From: Conchiformibius sp.
Lineage (GTDB): Bacteria > Pseudomonadota > Gammaproteobacteria > Burkholderiales > Neisseriaceae
Assembly: GCA_029984035.1 (NCBI GenBank)
Contig: JASBYJ010000012.1
Coordinates: forward strand, 1 to 43,493
Direction of reading: 5' to 3'
Length of the DNA: 43,493 nt
Positions 25,774 to 33,846 of this stretch are shown here, in pieces. The position numbers were made by a program, and so were the translations under genes. A model generated the notes under the pieces. That model saw only the letters and a program-made list of their open reading frames with translations. It did not search any database and was not told the DNA's origin. How positions within the stretch are numbered: the stretch's first letter is position 1; the number at the start of each line of letters is the position of its first letter.

Positions 25774-26136
25774 TTACTTTTTACCCGCTATCGCTTTACG
25801 CGGACCTTTACGCGTGCGAGCATTAGTACGAGTACGCTGACCTCGACAAGGGAGGCCGCGGCGATGACGAAAACCGCGATAGCATCCCATATCAATCAAT
25901 CGCTTAATACTCATTGTGACTTCACGACGTAAATCACCTTCAACCTCATACTTAGCAACCTGCTCACGCAAGGCATCTAATTGGGTTTCATCCAAATCTT
26001 TAACTTTAGTGGAACCCAAAATACCAGCTGCTTCACAAATTTTCTTAGCACGAGTCGCACCAATACCATAAATAGCCTGTAAACCAATTACAATATGTGC
26101 ATTATTAGGGATATTAACCCCTGCTATACGAGCCAT
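25774..26136 (-). CDS. rpsM: 30S ribosomal protein S13
   Basis: 120 residues beginning MARIAGVNIPNNAHIVIGLQ, ending in the basic tail RTRKGPRKAIAGKK that reaches the P-site tRNA. The head of the 30S subunit contacts 50S through this protein. Usual position after rpmJ. Confidence 0.98.
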   Translation of the reverse strand: MARIAGVNIPNNAHIVIGLQAIYGIGATRAKKICEAAGILGSTKVKDLDETQLDALREQVAKYEVEGDLRREVTMSIKRLIDMGCYRGFRHRRGLPCRGQRTRTNARTRKGPRKAIAGKK

Positions 26137-26188
26137 ATATATATTCCCTTATTAAGTGTGTAATTAATAACACAAAATTGAGTTTCTA

Positions 26189-26302
26189 TCAGCCTTGGCG
26201 CTGCTTATGACGCGGATCAGTACAAATTACACGCACCACGCCATTACGACGAATAACTTTGCAATTTCTGCAAATTTTCTTTACTGATGGCTGTACACGC
26301 AT
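26189..26302 (-). CDS. rpmJ: 50S ribosomal protein L36
   Basis: A 37-residue protein that is easily missed because of its size. It begins MRVQPSVKKICRNCKVIRR and ends DPRHKQRQG. The zinc ligands Cys11, Cys14, Cys27 and His32 are all present, so it is the zinc-binding (C+) form. AAGGAAG lies 5-6 bases before the ATG. It lies between infA and rpsM as in most proteobacteria. Confidence 0.96.
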   Translation of the reverse strand: MRVQPSVKKICRNCKVIRRNGVVRVICTDPRHKQRQG

Positions 26303-26332
26303 GACAACTTCCTTTTCAATAAAAGTCTAAAT

Positions 26333-26551
26333 CTATCGAGCTCTAAAAACAATCCTGGCACGAGACAGGTCATATGGGGTTAATTCCACAGTAACTTTAT
26401 CTCCAGGTGAAATACGTATGTAATGCATACGCATTTTTCCCGAAATATGCCCTAAAACAATATGATCATTTTCAAGCTTTACTTTAAAAGTTGCATTGGG
26501 AAGAGTTTCAAGAATTTCCCCTTGCATTTGGATGATATCTTCTTTAGCCAT
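26333..26551 (-). CDS. infA: Translation initiation factor IF-1
   Basis: 72 residues, an OB-fold protein starting MAKEDIIQMQGEILETLPNA and ending YDLSRARIVFRAR. IF-1 binds the 30S A site with IF-2 and IF-3. Its start is two bases after the secY stop, so translation is probably coupled. An infA between secY and rpmJ is common in betaproteobacteria. Confidence 0.97.
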   Translation of the reverse strand: MAKEDIIQMQGEILETLPNATFKVKLENDHIVLGHISGKMRMHYIRISPGDKVTVELTPYDLSRARIVFRAR

Positions 26552-26553
26552 AA

Positions 26554-27870
26554 TTACTTACGTGACAAAGATTTAATTTCTTCATCCTTGACCAAATGAG
26601 CATACTGCTGGCTCACCCGGTAAGAATTAGCCTGATTATGAAAATCCATAATGACCACAACCAAAATCAATAATGAAGTTCCTCCAAGATAGAACTGAAT
26701 ACCAGCCAGAGATGTCAGTAACTCAGGAATTAAACAAATTACGGTAATGTACATCGCACCAAAAAAAGTTAATCTGAGTACCACCTTCTCTAAATATCTT
26801 GCTGTTTGCTCACCAGGACGAATACCAGGAACAAAAGCACCACTTTTTTTCAGATTTTCAGCCATTTCCTTAGGACTAAATGCCAATGCAGTATAGAAAT
26901 AACAGAAAAAAATGATAGCAGCTGCAAATATAGCCATATATATAGGCTGACCATGCTGCAACCAACCTATCAACCGCCCCATTAGACCAGAAGGATCAAC
27001 ACTACCGCCAAACCATCCCATTAACATGGTAGGAAACATAATGATACTTGATGCAAAAATAGGAGGGATGACTCCAGCCATATTCAATTTAAACGGCATA
27101 TGCTGCCCTTGATTCTGAACTGAATACGATCCTACTTGTCTCTTAGCATAATGTACTGGTACTTTTCTCTGGGCACTTTCGAAAAATACTACGAAGTAAG
27201 TTAAAACCAAAGTACCCAGCACCACCGCTATCGCCAATAATGGACTTTGTTGCATCATTGACCATAATTGAACAATAGCTGAAGGAATTCCTGAAACAAT
27301 ACCAGCACAGATAATTAAAGAAATTCCATTACCTACACCCCGTTCAGTAATTTGCTCGCCAAGCCACATCAAGAACATCGTACCACCAACCAAACACGTA
27401 ATGGTCGAAATATAAAACTCAACTGTAGGAATAACAACTATACCTTGTGCCAGAACAAAAGCCGCCACACCAAAACTTTGAGCAGATGCAAGTATTACAG
27501 TGGCATATCGAGTATACTTGGTAATAACCTTACGACCAGCATCACCTTCCTTTTTCAATAATTTAAGAGAAGGTACAATCTCTGAAGCCAACTGCATCAC
27601 AATAGAAGCAGAAATGTAAGGCATAATACCGATAGCAAAAACACTGAATCTCTCAAGAGAACCTCCAGAGAACATATTCAGCATACCAAGTATATTACCA
27701 CCAGCACTTCTATACAATTCAGCCAATGCGGCAGCGTCAACACCAGGAACAGGGATATGTGCACCAGTCCTAAATACAAGTAACGCTCCTAATAGAAAAA
27801 AGAAACGCTTTCTTAATTCAGGATTATTCCAAGGCTTTATCCCAGCAACTGAATTTACCTGATTCGCCAC
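26554..27870 (-). CDS. secY: Protein translocase subunit SecY
   Basis: 438 residues with ten membrane segments. Conserved landmarks are GAHIPVPGVD near 37-46, the cytoplasmic loop with QRKVPVHYAKRQVG near 240, and FKLNMAGVIPPIFASSI near 265. SecY forms the membrane channel with SecE and SecG that exports the lipoproteins and other secreted proteins of this window. Its codons favour A/T in the third position more than genes outside the ribosomal block. Confidence 0.98.
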   Translation of the reverse strand: MANQVNSVAGIKPWNNPELRKRFFFLLGALLVFRTGAHIPVPGVDAAALAELYRSAGGNILGMLNMFSGGSLERFSVFAIGIMPYISASIVMQLASEIVPSLKLLKKEGDAGRKVITKYTRYATVILASAQSFGVAAFVLAQGIVVIPTVEFYISTITCLVGGTMFLMWLGEQITERGVGNGISLIICAGIVSGIPSAIVQLWSMMQQSPLLAIAVVLGTLVLTYFVVFFESAQRKVPVHYAKRQVGSYSVQNQGQHMPFKLNMAGVIPPIFASSIIMFPTMLMGWFGGSVDPSGLMGRLIGWLQHGQPIYMAIFAAAIIFFCYFYTALAFSPKEMAENLKKSGAFVPGIRPGEQTARYLEKVVLRLTFFGAMYITVICLIPELLTSLAGIQFYLGGTSLLILVVVIMDFHNQANSYRVSQQYAHLVKDEEIKSLSRK

Positions 27871-27882
27871 TACATGCCGCCT

Positions 27883-28317
27883 TTACTCTTCGACTTTGCC
27901 ACCAGCAGCCTCAATAGCAACTCGGGCACCCGCAGTAAATTTTATACCTTTTAAGATAACTGCTTTCTTAATTTCGCCAGAAGCAATTACTTTTACAGAG
28001 CGGGCAACCAAAGGAACCAATCCCACTTGCTTCAAAGTAAGTATATCCACTTCGGATACAGCCAATAAATTTAATTCATCTAAACGAATTTCAGCATTAA
28101 ATACTGAAGACATAGAATTAAAGCCACGCTTGGGAAGACGACGTTGCAAAGGCATTTGCCCGCCTTCAAAACCGACCTTATGGAAACCACCCGAACGACT
28201 TTTTTGACCTTTATGTCCGCGTCCGCCAGTTTTTCCCAAACCACTGCCAATACCACGACCTACACGTTTAGCGTTATGCGTAGAACCTTCTTTAGGTTGT
28301 ATAGTATTCAAAAACAT
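27883..28317 (-). CDS. rplO: 50S ribosomal protein L15
   Basis: 144 residues. The Gly-rich N-terminus (GRGIGSGLGKTGGRGHKGQKS, split by basic residues) wraps rRNA. The start overlaps the rpmD stop by one base (TAATG), indicating coupled translation. Followed 12 bases later by secY. Confidence 0.97.
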   Translation of the reverse strand: MFLNTIQPKEGSTHNAKRVGRGIGSGLGKTGGRGHKGQKSRSGGFHKVGFEGGQMPLQRRLPKRGFNSMSSVFNAEIRLDELNLLAVSEVDILTLKQVGLVPLVARSVKVIASGEIKKAVILKGIKFTAGARVAIEAAGGKVEE

Positions 28318-28505
28318 TATAAGTACTCCACTCTCAGCAAATAACCAACCTTATTGATCATGCCACGATTCGCAGGAGTATCCAATACTTCAACAGTATG
28401 CTCACGCCGGCGTAACCCAAGACCGCGCACACACTCACGATGGGATTGCACTGTACCAATCAAGCTTTTAACCAAGGTCACTCTAATTTTCTTTTGCTCA
28501 GTCAT
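28317..28505 (-). CDS. rpmD: 50S ribosomal protein L30
   Basis: 62 residues, MTEQKKIRVTLVKSLIGT to GYLLRVEYL. Its start lies within the end of rpsE (eight-base overlap) and its stop overlaps the rplO start. Confidence 0.96.
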   Translation of the reverse strand: MTEQKKIRVTLVKSLIGTVQSHRECVRGLGLRRREHTVEVLDTPANRGMINKVGYLLRVEYL

Positions 28506-29016
28506 GACTAACTCCCAAAATAGATTCTACAGTCAAACCACGCTTAGCAGCGATTTCTGAGGGAGTGTATAACTTAGAGAGAGCATCCAAAGTAGCACGT
28601 ACTATATTGTAAGGGTTGGTAGAACCGTGAACTTTTGCAGAAATATTATGGATTCCCATAGCATCAAATACCAAGCGCATAGGACCACCAGCTTTAACAC
28701 CACTACCTTCCTTGGCAGGCTGCATAAATACACGCGTAGCACCATGCTTACCAGTAACTTCATGATAAATCGTTCCATTTTTTAGAGGAACTTTAATCAT
28801 AGAGCGACGAGCCTGATCCATTGCTTTTTGTACTGCAACTGGAACTTCACGAGATTTACCTTTACCCATCCCAATACGGCCATCACCGTCACCAACTACG
28901 GTTAATGCGGAGAAAGCCATAATACGGCCACCTTTAACTACTTTGGTGACACGATTTACAGCAACCATCTTCTCAATCAAACCGTCACTGCGTTCTTCTG
29001 TCTCATGTTTTGCCAT
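28498..29016 (-). CDS. rpsE: 30S ribosomal protein S5
   Basis: 172 residues. The double-stranded RNA-binding S5 domain contains VAVNRVTKVVKGGRIMAFSA and VGDGDGRIGMGKGKSREVP; the C-terminal domain contains GIHNISAKVHGSTNPYNIVR. S5 contributes to decoding accuracy. It overlaps rpmD by eight bases. Confidence 0.98.
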   Translation of the reverse strand: MAKHETEERSDGLIEKMVAVNRVTKVVKGGRIMAFSALTVVGDGDGRIGMGKGKSREVPVAVQKAMDQARRSMIKVPLKNGTIYHEVTGKHGATRVFMQPAKEGSGVKAGGPMRLVFDAMGIHNISAKVHGSTNPYNIVRATLDALSKLYTPSEIAAKRGLTVESILGVSHD

Positions 29017-29034
29017 TTTTTATCTCCAAAACCT

Positions 29035-29388
29035 TTAGAAGCTCAAACCGTTTTCACGGGCAGCATCGGCCAAAGCCTTAACTCGACCATGGTATTGAAA
29101 ACCAGAACGATCAAAAGCTACTTTTTCTATACCAACAGCCTTTGCTTTTTCCGCAATACGCTTACCAACTGCAGCAGCGGCTTCAATATTACTACCAGAT
29201 TTCAGGCTGCTACGTAACTCAACTTCAATGGTAGAAGCGGAAGCAAGTACCTTATTACCTTCTGCATTAATAATTTGAGCATAGATATGACTGTTACTGC
29301 GATAAACACTCAAACGCACCATCTTCAAATCTGCAATACGAGCACGAGTTTTACGGGCACGACGCAGTCTTGCAATTTTTTTATTCAT
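29035..29388 (-). CDS. rplR: 50S ribosomal protein L18
   Basis: 117 residues from ATG 29388 (MNKKIARLRRARKTRARI), two codons after another ATG. The 5S rRNA-binding protein has RLSVYRSNSHIYAQII and the end AFDRSGFQYHGRVKALADAA. A partial, non-functional-looking DUS fragment (TTCAGGCTGC) is the nearest thing to a DUS in this operon. Confidence 0.97.
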   Translation of the reverse strand: MNKKIARLRRARKTRARIADLKMVRLSVYRSNSHIYAQIINAEGNKVLASASTIEVELRSSLKSGSNIEAAAAVGKRIAEKAKAVGIEKVAFDRSGFQYHGRVKALADAARENGLSF

Positions 29389-29402
29389 GATCACAGCCTC
29401 AA

Positions 29403-29936
29403 TTATTTTTTCTTAGCTTCTTTCATGACTACTACTTCACCAACATACCGAACACCTTTACCTTTGTAAGGCTCAGGCGGACGGAATGCTCGAATTTCAG
29501 CAGCAACCTGACCTACTACCTGCTTATCTGCACCGCTTAAAACGATTTCAGTTTGAGAAGGAGTTTGAACTGAAACGCCTTCCGGCATCTCATAATTAAT
29601 AGGGTGAGAAAAACCAAGAGAAAGGTTTAATACTTTGCCCTGAGCTTGAGCACGGTAACCCACGCCAATCAGCTGTAATTTCTTCTCAAAACCTTCAGAA
29701 ACACCTTTAACCATATTAGCAACCAATGCACGTACAGTACCAGACATAGCAGAAGCCTGTTTACTCTCATTAGCAGCAGCAAAGGACAAGGTTCCGTCAT
29801 TTAATTCAACTCTGACATCACCGTTTAAAGGAAGCGACAAAGAGCCGTTCTTACCCTTAACACTCAAAGAATCCGTTCCAAATTTTACTTCTACGCCAGC
29901 AGGAACAGTTACTGGATTTTTCGCTATGCGAGACAT
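29403..29936 (-). CDS. rplF: 50S ribosomal protein L6
   Basis: 177 residues from ATG 29936 (MSRIAKNPVTVPAGVEV). Ten further in-frame codons upstream overlap the end of rpsH and are rejected because L6 proteins start at MSRI. Contains KLQLIGVGYRAQAQGKVLNL and the C-terminal RPPEPYKGKGVRYVGE motif at the subunit surface near the factor-binding site. Confidence 0.97.
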   Translation of the reverse strand: MSRIAKNPVTVPAGVEVKFGTDSLSVKGKNGSLSLPLNGDVRVELNDGTLSFAAANESKQASAMSGTVRALVANMVKGVSEGFEKKLQLIGVGYRAQAQGKVLNLSLGFSHPINYEMPEGVSVQTPSQTEIVLSGADKQVVGQVAAEIRAFRPPEPYKGKGVRYVGEVVVMKEAKKK

Positions 29937-29950
29937 CTCAACTCCACTCC

Positions 29951-30343
29951 TTAGGCAACGATACACAAAAGTTCACCACCAATGCCCGCTGCTCGCGCTT
30001 TACGATCCGTCATCACTCCTTTAGAAGTACTAACAATCGCAATACCCAAACCATTCATAACAGCAGGAATTTCAGCCGAACCCTTATAAATACGCAAACC
30101 CGGACGAGAAATACGTTTAATTTGCTCAATAACAGGGCGACCTGCATAATATTTCAGAGTGATAGACAATACGGGCTTAGCATCAGCAGATACATTAAAA
30201 TCTTCGATATAGCCCTCTTCTTTCAAAACTTGCGCAATAGCGCATTTCAATTTTGAAGAAGACATACCCACAACAGCTTTATTAGAACGCTGAGCGTTAC
30301 GGATACGGGTCAACATATCGGAAATAGGATCATGCATACTCAT
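29951..30343 (-). CDS. rpsH: 30S ribosomal protein S8
   Basis: 130 residues starting MSMHDPISDMLTRIRNAQ and ending with the 16S rRNA-binding STSKGVMTDRKARAAGIGGE. The length and start match E. coli S8. In E. coli S8 represses this operon by binding mRNA at the start of rplE; whether this occurs here is not shown. Confidence 0.97.
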   Translation of the reverse strand: MSMHDPISDMLTRIRNAQRSNKAVVGMSSSKLKCAIAQVLKEEGYIEDFNVSADAKPVLSITLKYYAGRPVIEQIKRISRPGLRIYKGSAEIPAVMNGLGIAIVSTSKGVMTDRKARAAGIGGELLCIVA

Positions 30344-30359
30344 TATTTCAAACTCCTAT

Positions 30360-30665
30360 TTACCAAGAGGCCTTAATTACACCAGGAATACCGCCACGCA
30401 TGGCAATTTCACGGATTTTAATACGACCCAAACCAAATTTACGGAACACGCCGCGCGGACGACCAGTTAAAGCGCAGCGACGGCGCTGACGCACAGGCGC
30501 AGCATTTCGAGGAATAGCCTGCAATTTCAAACGAGCAGCAAAACGCTCCTCATCACTTGCACCAGCATCATTGATTACGGCAAAAATGGCAGCACGCTTC
30601 GCTGCATATTTTTTTGCCAAAGCAACGCGCTTCACTTCACGATTAATAAGTGCTTTTTTAGCCAT
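30360..30665 (-). CDS. rpsN: 30S ribosomal protein S14
   Basis: 101 residues, the long, zinc-free (C-) form; the CxxC pairs of the short type are absent. It ends RKFGLGRIKIREIAMRGGIPG and VIKASW. It follows rplE by two bases. Confidence 0.97.
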   Translation of the reverse strand: MAKKALINREVKRVALAKKYAAKRAAIFAVINDAGASDEERFAARLKLQAIPRNAAPVRQRRRCALTGRPRGVFRKFGLGRIKIREIAMRGGIPGVIKASW

Positions 30666-30667
30666 GA

Positions 30668-31207
30668 TTAACCTTTAAAGGGAAATTTAAACAAAGACAA
30701 TAAAGCCTTAGCCTCTTCGTCAGTTTTAGCAGTAGTGGTAATGGTAATATTCAAACCACGCAGCGCATCAATCTTATCGTACTCAATTTCCGGAAAAATG
30801 ATTTGCTCGCGAACACCCATATTGTAATTACCACGACCATCAAAGGATTTGCCGCTAACACCACGGAAGTCGCGCACACGAGGCAACGCAATACTCACCA
30901 AGCGATCCAAGAATTCAAACATACGATCACGACGCAAAGTTACTTTACAACCAACCGGATAATTGTCACGGATTTTGAAACCCGCAATAGATTTACGCGC
31001 AACAGTTACAACAGGCTTCTGACCGGCAATTTTGCTCAAATCAGAGACAGCATGCTCCATTACTTTTTTATCTGCAACCGCCTCACCCACACCCATATTC
31101 AGCGTGATTTTTTCAATGCGGGGAACTTCCATAATGGACTTATAACCGAATTGCTTCATCAATTCAGGTACGACCACATTTTTATAATGTTCTTGTAAAC
31201 GCGCCAT
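30668..31207 (-). CDS. rplE: 50S ribosomal protein L5
   Basis: 179 residues. MEVPRIEKITLNMGVGEA and GRGNYNMGVREQIIFPEIEYD are conserved. L5 binds 5S rRNA and touches the P-site tRNA. It follows rplX by two bases, so the pair is probably coupled. Confidence 0.98.
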   Translation of the reverse strand: MARLQEHYKNVVVPELMKQFGYKSIMEVPRIEKITLNMGVGEAVADKKVMEHAVSDLSKIAGQKPVVTVARKSIAGFKIRDNYPVGCKVTLRRDRMFEFLDRLVSIALPRVRDFRGVSGKSFDGRGNYNMGVREQIIFPEIEYDKIDALRGLNITITTTAKTDEEAKALLSLFKFPFKG

Positions 31208-31209
31208 AA

Positions 31210-31545
31210 TTAAGCTCCACGATTAGCAGGAATTTCTGCGCCATTTGATTTGAATATGCGGACACGCTTCACTTTACCCCCAGCTTCAACCAATTTGATG
31301 CCGACACGGTCTGCCTTTTGGGTTGCAGGATTAAAGATAGCCACATTGGAAATTGCCATAGGCATATCTTTCACAATAATACCACCCTCAATACCTCGCA
31401 TCGGAACGGGTTTTTGATGGCGCTTCACTGAATTGATACCCTCAACAACCACCTTATCACCCAAAACGCGTACAACTTTTCCCTGCTTGCCTTTATCTTT
31501 ACCGGCAATCACAACAACCTGATCGCCTTTTACGATTTTATTCAT
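31210..31545 (-). CDS. rplX: 50S ribosomal protein L24
   Basis: 111 residues with the KOW motif GDQVVVIAGKDKGKQGKVVR at 8-27. L24 starts 50S assembly. It lies 12 bases after rplN. Confidence 0.97.
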   Translation of the reverse strand: MNKIVKGDQVVVIAGKDKGKQGKVVRVLGDKVVVEGINSVKRHQKPVPMRGIEGGIIVKDMPMAISNVAIFNPATQKADRVGIKLVEAGGKVKRVRIFKSNGAEIPANRGA

Positions 31546-31557
31546 TGCACCAGTTCC

Positions 31558-31926
31558 TTACAGCACCTCAGGTGCCAACGAAACAATTTTCATAAAACGC
31601 TCGGTACGCAATTCGCGGGTTACCGGGCCGAAAATACGGGTACCCATAGGTTCCAGTTTATTGTTCAACAACACGGCAGCATTGTTGTCAAATTTAATCA
31701 ATGCACCATCGGGGCGGCGGATACCTTTTGCAGTACGAACCACAACGGCATTATAAACATCGCCTTTTTTTACCCTACCGCGGGGTGCAGCATCTTTCAC
31801 TGCCACTTTAATAATGTCGCCAACACTAGCGTAGCGACGCTTGGAGCCACCCAAAACCTTAATGCACATAACGCGGCGCGCACCGGAGTTGTCAGCAACA
31901 TCCAAGATGGTCTGCATTTGAATCAT
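31558..31926 (-). CDS. rplN: 50S ribosomal protein L14
   Basis: 122 residues, MIQMQTILDVADNSGARRVM to FMKIVSLAPEVL. First gene of this operon copy: the usual upstream neighbours rplP, rpmC and rpsQ are missing, and a promoter with a structured leader lies before it. Confidence 0.98.
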   Translation of the reverse strand: MIQMQTILDVADNSGARRVMCIKVLGGSKRRYASVGDIIKVAVKDAAPRGRVKKGDVYNAVVVRTAKGIRRPDGALIKFDNNAAVLLNNKLEPMGTRIFGPVTRELRTERFMKIVSLAPEVL

Positions 31927-32006
31927 TTTGTCTCAACCTTAAAAAAATCCAACTTAATCTACCACTTTCAAGCTGCAAAACACACCGAACAACGCTGTTA
32001 TACAGT

Positions 32007-32070
32007 TTGAAACCTTGCGGTTCAAGTAAACCAGTCTTGGCCCCGAAGGGAAGATGTCCAAACCGGACTG
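32007..32070 (-). promoter_or_regulatory. Two-hairpin leader of the rplN operon
   Basis: In the predicted transcript the first hairpin (32070-32032) nests CAGTC/GACTG, TTGG/CCAA and CCC-TTCG-GGG, capped by a stable UUCG tetraloop. The second (32025-32007) pairs TTGAACC with GGTTTCAA around AAGGT-free loop bases, with one bulge. Such leaders often bind a ribosomal protein for feedback control. That role is inferred. Confidence 0.55.
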
Positions 32071-32083
32071 AAAGAAGGCGCGG

Positions 32084-32112
32084 ATTTTATCGTACTATTT
32101 TTATGATGGCAA
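32084..32112 (-). promoter_or_regulatory. Sigma-70 promoter of the rplN operon
   Basis: TTGCCA (32112-32107), 17-base spacer, TAAAAT (32089-32084) on the minus strand; five of six matches in each box. Upstream is strongly A/T-rich, like an UP element. Predicted start near 32077. Confidence 0.8.
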
Positions 32113-32473
32113 CCCCTATTTTGATTTTTTTTCAAATTTATCCCATCATGTTTCGAAACCATGCTGCCGACCTATTTTGAGCACTTCCCTATTCGAACCG
32201 CCAATCGATATGGCGCCAATATGTTTTGTATTTTTAAAAAGCCTGTCCAAACCGATGGATTTGACAAACGCGTTCAGGCTGCCTGAACATTTCTGAAACC
32301 GTACCCAAGCGCCCAAACTGCATCATCATTATTAACGCTACATTACAATAAACCGAGCCGCAGAACAAACACTCCGATACGAGAAATCTCTCATTGCCGT
32401 GACGTACAAAAGCTGCCCGAAGCGAAAAGTTTCAGGCAGCCTGAAGCCGTAACGGCTTTTACGGAAAGCCGGG

Positions 32474-32941
32474 CTACACGTTTTCTTCGCTGTTGCTGCG
32501 GATAACCAGCAAAGGCAAACTGCTTTGACGCATCACGGTTTCGGCAAAGCTACCCATCAGAAGATGCATCAAACCGCTGCGGCCGTGTGTTCCGATAACG
32601 ATTAAATCGGCTTGTTGGGCAACGGCATATTCCACCAACTCCTGTGCCATTTCTTTCGCACCTTTGGAGGCCACCAACAAATGGGTTTTCACATCGACAA
32701 CACCGGCTTCTTTGGCTTTGGCCGACGCTTCGGCGAGCACTTCGTTGCCGCCTGCGATGGCGGCCGCCTCATAGCTTTCGTGCTGCAAAAACTCGGGGGC
32801 GAGTGTCATGTATTCGCTCGGATTAGCAACGGTTACCAATGTCAAACGCGCGCCGCCCTGAATTGCCAAACCTGCGGCATGGTTCAAAGCGTTTAATGAT
32901 GTTTTGCTGCCGTCTACGGCTACGACCATGTGTTTGTACAT
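32474..32941 (-). CDS. Universal stress protein, UspA family
   Basis: 155 residues, single Usp domain. It begins MYKHMVVAVDGSKTSLNAL and has the ATP-binding motif GTHGRSGLMHLLMGSFAETV near 118-137, matching G-2x-G-9x-G(S/T). Members bind ATP and aid survival under stress. The gene is alone, divergent from tcdA. AAGGAAG lies 5-6 bases upstream of the ATG. Confidence 0.93.
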   Translation of the reverse strand: MYKHMVVAVDGSKTSLNALNHAAGLAIQGGARLTLVTVANPSEYMTLAPEFLQHESYEAAAIAGGNEVLAEASAKAKEAGVVDVKTHLLVASKGAKEMAQELVEYAVAQQADLIVIGTHGRSGLMHLLMGSFAETVMRQSSLPLLVIRSNSEENV

Positions 32942-33058
32942 AAAAACTTCCTTTTCGGCGAAATCAGGCTTATGCCCTTATGTTGCAGTATAATCCAAAT
33001 CATGCTGCTTTGTCGGCATATTTTTTCGGTTTCGGCGGTTTGTTTGAAAGGAACAGAT

Positions 33059-33832
33059 GTGAAGTTTGAGGGTTACGCCCGCCGCTTCGGCGGCATTGCC
33101 CGTTTATACGGAAACGAAGCTTGGGAACGCCTGCGTCAGGCACACGTATGCGTTGCGGGCGTAGGCGGTGTCGGCTCTTGGGCTGTGGAAGCTTTGGCCC
33201 GCTCGGGAATCGGACATATCACTATGATTGATTTGGACAACATCGCGCCTTCCAATACCAACCGCCAATTGCACGCCTTAACAGACGATTTCGGCAAAGC
33301 AAAAGTAACCGCACTGCACGAACGCATCTTGCAAATCAATCCCGACTGCCGCGTGCGGGAAATTGAAGATTTTATCGATGAGAACAATTTGTCCGAATAC
33401 TTTTCAGGCGGCTTCGATTTTGTAATAGATGCGATTGACCAAATCCGTACTAAAGCGGCGATGGCGGATTATTTCGTCCGCAACAAACAGGCTTTCATCA
33501 TCAGCGGAGCAGCGGGAGGACAATGCAATCCCGCCCTTATCCGCACGGATGATTTAAGCCGCACCACCCACGACCCTCTGCTGGCCAATCTGCGTTACAC
33601 CCTGCGGCGGCGTTACGGTTTCACCCGCCATACGGATAAGAAAATGGGCGTTCCCTGCGTATTTTCCACCGAACAGGCAAGGCTGCCTGAAAACGGGGAA
33701 AGCTGCACCGCCGATACCGCACCGCAAGGTTTGTCGTGTGCGGGATACGGTGCAACCATGACGGTAACGGCAACGTTCGGGCTGTATTGCGCCCAAGCCG
33801 CCATCGACCACATTCTAAAAAGCAAGAAATAA
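33059..33832 (+). CDS. tcdA: tRNA threonylcarbamoyladenosine dehydratase
   Basis: 257 residues from GTG 33059 (then KFEGYARRFGGIARLYG). AAAGGA lies 6-7 bases before it; the longer in-frame ATG at 32930 adds 43 unrelated residues and is rejected. The E1-like ATP-binding loop is GVGGVGSWAVEALARSG, followed by IDLDNIAPSNTNRQ. TcdA (CsdL) cyclises t6A to ct6A in tRNA, acting after TsaC, which is also encoded in this window (12747-13322). A DUS-like core lies in the 3' part of the gene. Confidence 0.93.
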   Translation: MKFEGYARRFGGIARLYGNEAWERLRQAHVCVAGVGGVGSWAVEALARSGIGHITMIDLDNIAPSNTNRQLHALTDDFGKAKVTALHERILQINPDCRVREIEDFIDENNLSEYFSGGFDFVIDAIDQIRTKAAMADYFVRNKQAFIISGAAGGQCNPALIRTDDLSRTTHDPLLANLRYTLRRRYGFTRHTDKKMGVPCVFSTEQARLPENGESCTADTAPQGLSCAGYGATMTVTATFGLYCAQAAIDHILKSKK

Positions 33833-33846
33833 CACACCTTATATAT

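Larger units (their letters stand above)
31927..32473. other. Leader and intergenic region rplN-usp
   Basis: 547 bases without a gene. It contains the rplN promoter (32084-32112) with its roughly 150-base leader and two hairpins, an A/T-rich stretch upstream, and palindromic DUS at 32273-32287 and 32431-32445 serving the stress-protein gene end. Confidence 0.7.

Noticed and set aside
29190..29215. DUS inside rplR
   Set aside because: Only TTCAGGCTGC matches; the rest of the 12-mer is missing.
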